Shown: positions 62,791 to 64,000 of the stretch, piece after piece | Layout: each line of letters opens with the position of its first letter | Numbering within the stretch: the first letter of the stretch is position 1 | NCBI GenBank assembly: GCA_019239895.1 | Contig: JAFAZH010000052.1 | Span: 248,001-312,000 of the forward strand | Reading direction: 5' to 3' | Length of the DNA: 64,000 bases | Origin: Abditibacteriaceae bacterium | Lineage (GTDB): Bacteria > Armatimonadota > Abditibacteriia > Abditibacteriales > Abditibacteriaceae | Translations under genes and position numbers: made by a program | The notes under the pieces: generated by a model | Told to the model about the DNA's origin: nothing | Seen by the model: the letters and a program-made list of their open reading frames with translations, nothing else | Database searches by the model: none

Positions 62791-63636
62791 ATGAAAGTTT
62801 TTCTGAGCTGGTCAGGGGCTAGAAGTAAAGCCGTTGCTGAACTTCTACGCGATTGGCTTCCAGATGTAATTCAATCTGTAGAGCCGTGGCTATCAGCTAA
62901 TGACATTGAAAAAGGCAGTCGGTGGAGTCGTGAAATTGCTCAGCAATTAGAAGCATCAAAGGTAGGAATATTCTGCATGACTCATGAGAATTTAAACGCT
63001 CGTTGGCTATTATTTGAGGCCGGAGCAATCTCCAAGGCTAAAGACGCTAGAGCTTGCACATTCCTTCTAGATATACGTCCTGCTGATATAGAGCCACCAT
63101 TAAGCGAGTTTCAACATACTACTTGTACTAAGGAGGATGTATTCCACTTGTTAAGCACCATCAACAAGGCTATTGAAAGAGATGGGCAAGATGGTGAACG
63201 ATCACTGCCAGACGCCCGACTAAATAGTGTGTTCGATAGAGCATGGCCGGAATTAGAGTCTAAGCTGAAAGTCATAGCCGAGAATGTCACAAATGAAGCC
63301 AGTGCGCCTATCCGTACAGATCGGGCCATTCTAGAAGAAGTATTAGATGGAGTGCGTAACCTACTGCTGCAAAACACCCTATCTGGTTTTAATACGCGAG
63401 TGCGGAATTCTGTTACCAACCAAAGAAAAGTGTTCCGCGTTATTGGGGAAGAATCCATAGACCCTCCTTTTCACCGCTTCATCGTTGAATGCCCATATTG
63501 TGGATACCGAGACATACCGGATTGGAATCCGAGTCAGGCTACAGAAATGGAATGTGGTGATTGCCATCGTAAATTCTCTATTACTCCAATAGGCGATGTC
63601 CTTATGATTCCTGGAGAGGAGCAGAAACTATCGTAA
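62791..63636 (+). CDS. TIR domain protein with C-terminal zinc ribbon
   Basis: The 281-residue protein begins with a TIR-type fold. VFLSWSGARSKAVAELL is strand A with helix A, then PWLSANDIEKGSRW and WLLFEAGAIS, where Glu76 is at the position of the NADase catalytic glutamate. A helical middle region (about 140-215) precedes a zinc ribbon with Cys234, Cys237, Cys255 and Cys258. TIR proteins in bacteria commonly consume NAD or make signals in phage defence. GGGGGAG before ATG 62791 supports the start. Composition is more AT-rich than the core genes. Location next to hicBA suggests a defence island; the activity is inferred. Confidence 0.85.
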   Translation: MKVFLSWSGARSKAVAELLRDWLPDVIQSVEPWLSANDIEKGSRWSREIAQQLEASKVGIFCMTHENLNARWLLFEAGAISKAKDARACTFLLDIRPADIEPPLSEFQHTTCTKEDVFHLLSTINKAIERDGQDGERSLPDARLNSVFDRAWPELESKLKVIAENVTNEASAPIRTDRAILEEVLDGVRNLLLQNTLSGFNTRVRNSVTNQRKVFRVIGEESIDPPFHRFIVECPYCGYRDIPDWNPSQATEMECGDCHRKFSITPIGDVLMIPGEEQKLS

Positions 63637-63712
63637 TTTATTAACAACACTCTACGTGGGTGCAAAACCACTGTGAGTTAGTAACTTTAAATCTCACACC
63701 TTTCTATCAGAG

Positions 63713-64000
63713 TTAATCCGCATCTTCTGCCTTTTCGCCGAGGTCAACAATATCGCCGCTTTTGAAGAGAATGGTTTGCATGATGGTGCGCCATTCGGGT
63801 TTGCGGCGCAGGAGGAATTCTAAGTCCATGCCAAAGTGCTTGAACTCTTCGTGCTGGGCGTTCTTCATGATGGCTTTGGCTTCTTCGTCCTGCTCCACCG
63901 ACATGCGCTGTTCATACCAGTCAATCGCTTGCGCTTCTTCAATCAGCGAGAGCATCATGCGGGCGAAAGTGCGGGTCTCGGCGGATAATTCCTGGGGCGG
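63713..64000 (-). CDS. Encapsulated-ferritin-like protein (5' end outside window)
   Basis: The frame runs past the right edge; 95 residues are visible. LSAETRTFARMM, then SLIEEAQAIDWYEQR and AQHEEFKHFGMDLEFLLRR, match encapsulin-cargo ferritin-like proteins (EncFtn). Such proteins form a diiron site between subunits from Glu, Trp-adjacent Glu, and a Glu-x2-His set, all visible here. The C-terminal tail (KSGDIVDLGEKAEDAD) may hold a shell-targeting sequence, though it does not match the usual one closely. The role is iron oxidation inside an encapsulin shell. The shell gene is not in this window. Confidence 0.82.
   Translation of the reverse strand, partial: PPQELSAETRTFARMMLSLIEEAQAIDWYEQRMSVEQDEEAKAIMKNAQHEEFKHFGMDLEFLLRRKPEWRTIMQTILFKSGDIVDLGEKAEDAD

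Noticed and set aside
61070-63636. Encapsulin shell gene beside the ferritin-like gene
   Set aside because: No HK97-fold protein is encoded here; the genes on this side are PfpI, hicBA and TIR.

Overview
The window is bacterial chromosome of moderate GC. It carries no rRNA. The mixture suggests Armatimonadota: a complete SRP/ribosomal-protein operon, a planctomycete-type cytochrome (PSCyt1/DUF1549/DUF1553) with a DUF1501 partner, a prepilin-like protein with an H-X9-DG type tail, YfhO membrane proteins, a very large alpha-2-macroglobulin, and many palindromic intergenic repeats. Planctomycetota or a related phylum cannot be excluded; this placement is inference.

Layout. 1-9.8 kb: the end of a histidine phosphatase gene, a membrane-anchored SurA/PpiC-type foldase, a 2045-residue alpha-2-macroglobulin with an intact thioester motif, and convergent nnrD. 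10-14.8 kb: a Gfo/Idh oxidoreductase, two coiled-coil proteins, a methyltransferase and an iron-sulfur APS/PAPS reductase. 15-23 kb: ftsY-ffh-rpsP-khpA-rimM-trmD-rplS-lepB-lepB-rnhB, covering co-translational targeting, ribosome maturation and signal-peptide removal. 23-34.4 kb (minus strand): mutS2 followed by five envelope glycan-type genes (two GT-C-like membrane proteins, a GT2 transferase and two YfhO proteins). 34.6-43.8 kb: a DHH phosphoesterase, tRNA-Val(CAC), an antitoxin/PIN pair, a RelE/ParE remnant, a response regulator and PAS histidine kinase, a glpD broken by one amber codon, and a lipoprotein. 43.9-55 kb: the PSCyt1-DUF1549-DUF1553 and DUF1501 pair, a stress-type coiled-coil membrane protein, an MFS transporter, a PQQ dehydrogenase and a Tat-exported aldo/keto reductase. 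55-58.5 kb: four exported-protein genes on the minus strand (prepilin-like, two secretin-N-like, one unknown). 59-64 kb: a DUF2809/kinase overlapping pair, a frameshifted SEC-C gene, a PfpI/DJ-1 protein, hicBA, a TIR protein with a zinc ribbon, and the start-side part of an encapsulated-ferritin-like gene.

The most striking unexplained structure is intergenic. About eighteen inverted-repeat or hairpin-string elements occur, many starting within about 35 bases after a stop codon. Their arms are often made of a short word repeated imperfectly. At least five families occur more than once in these 64 kb. Four lie inside the ffh-to-lepB operon, with the right arm running up to or across the next gene's ribosome-binding region. 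Three genes look broken or have a doubtful frame (glpD, the SEC-C gene and the start of the 57.8 kb gene), so either real decay or sequence errors should be considered.
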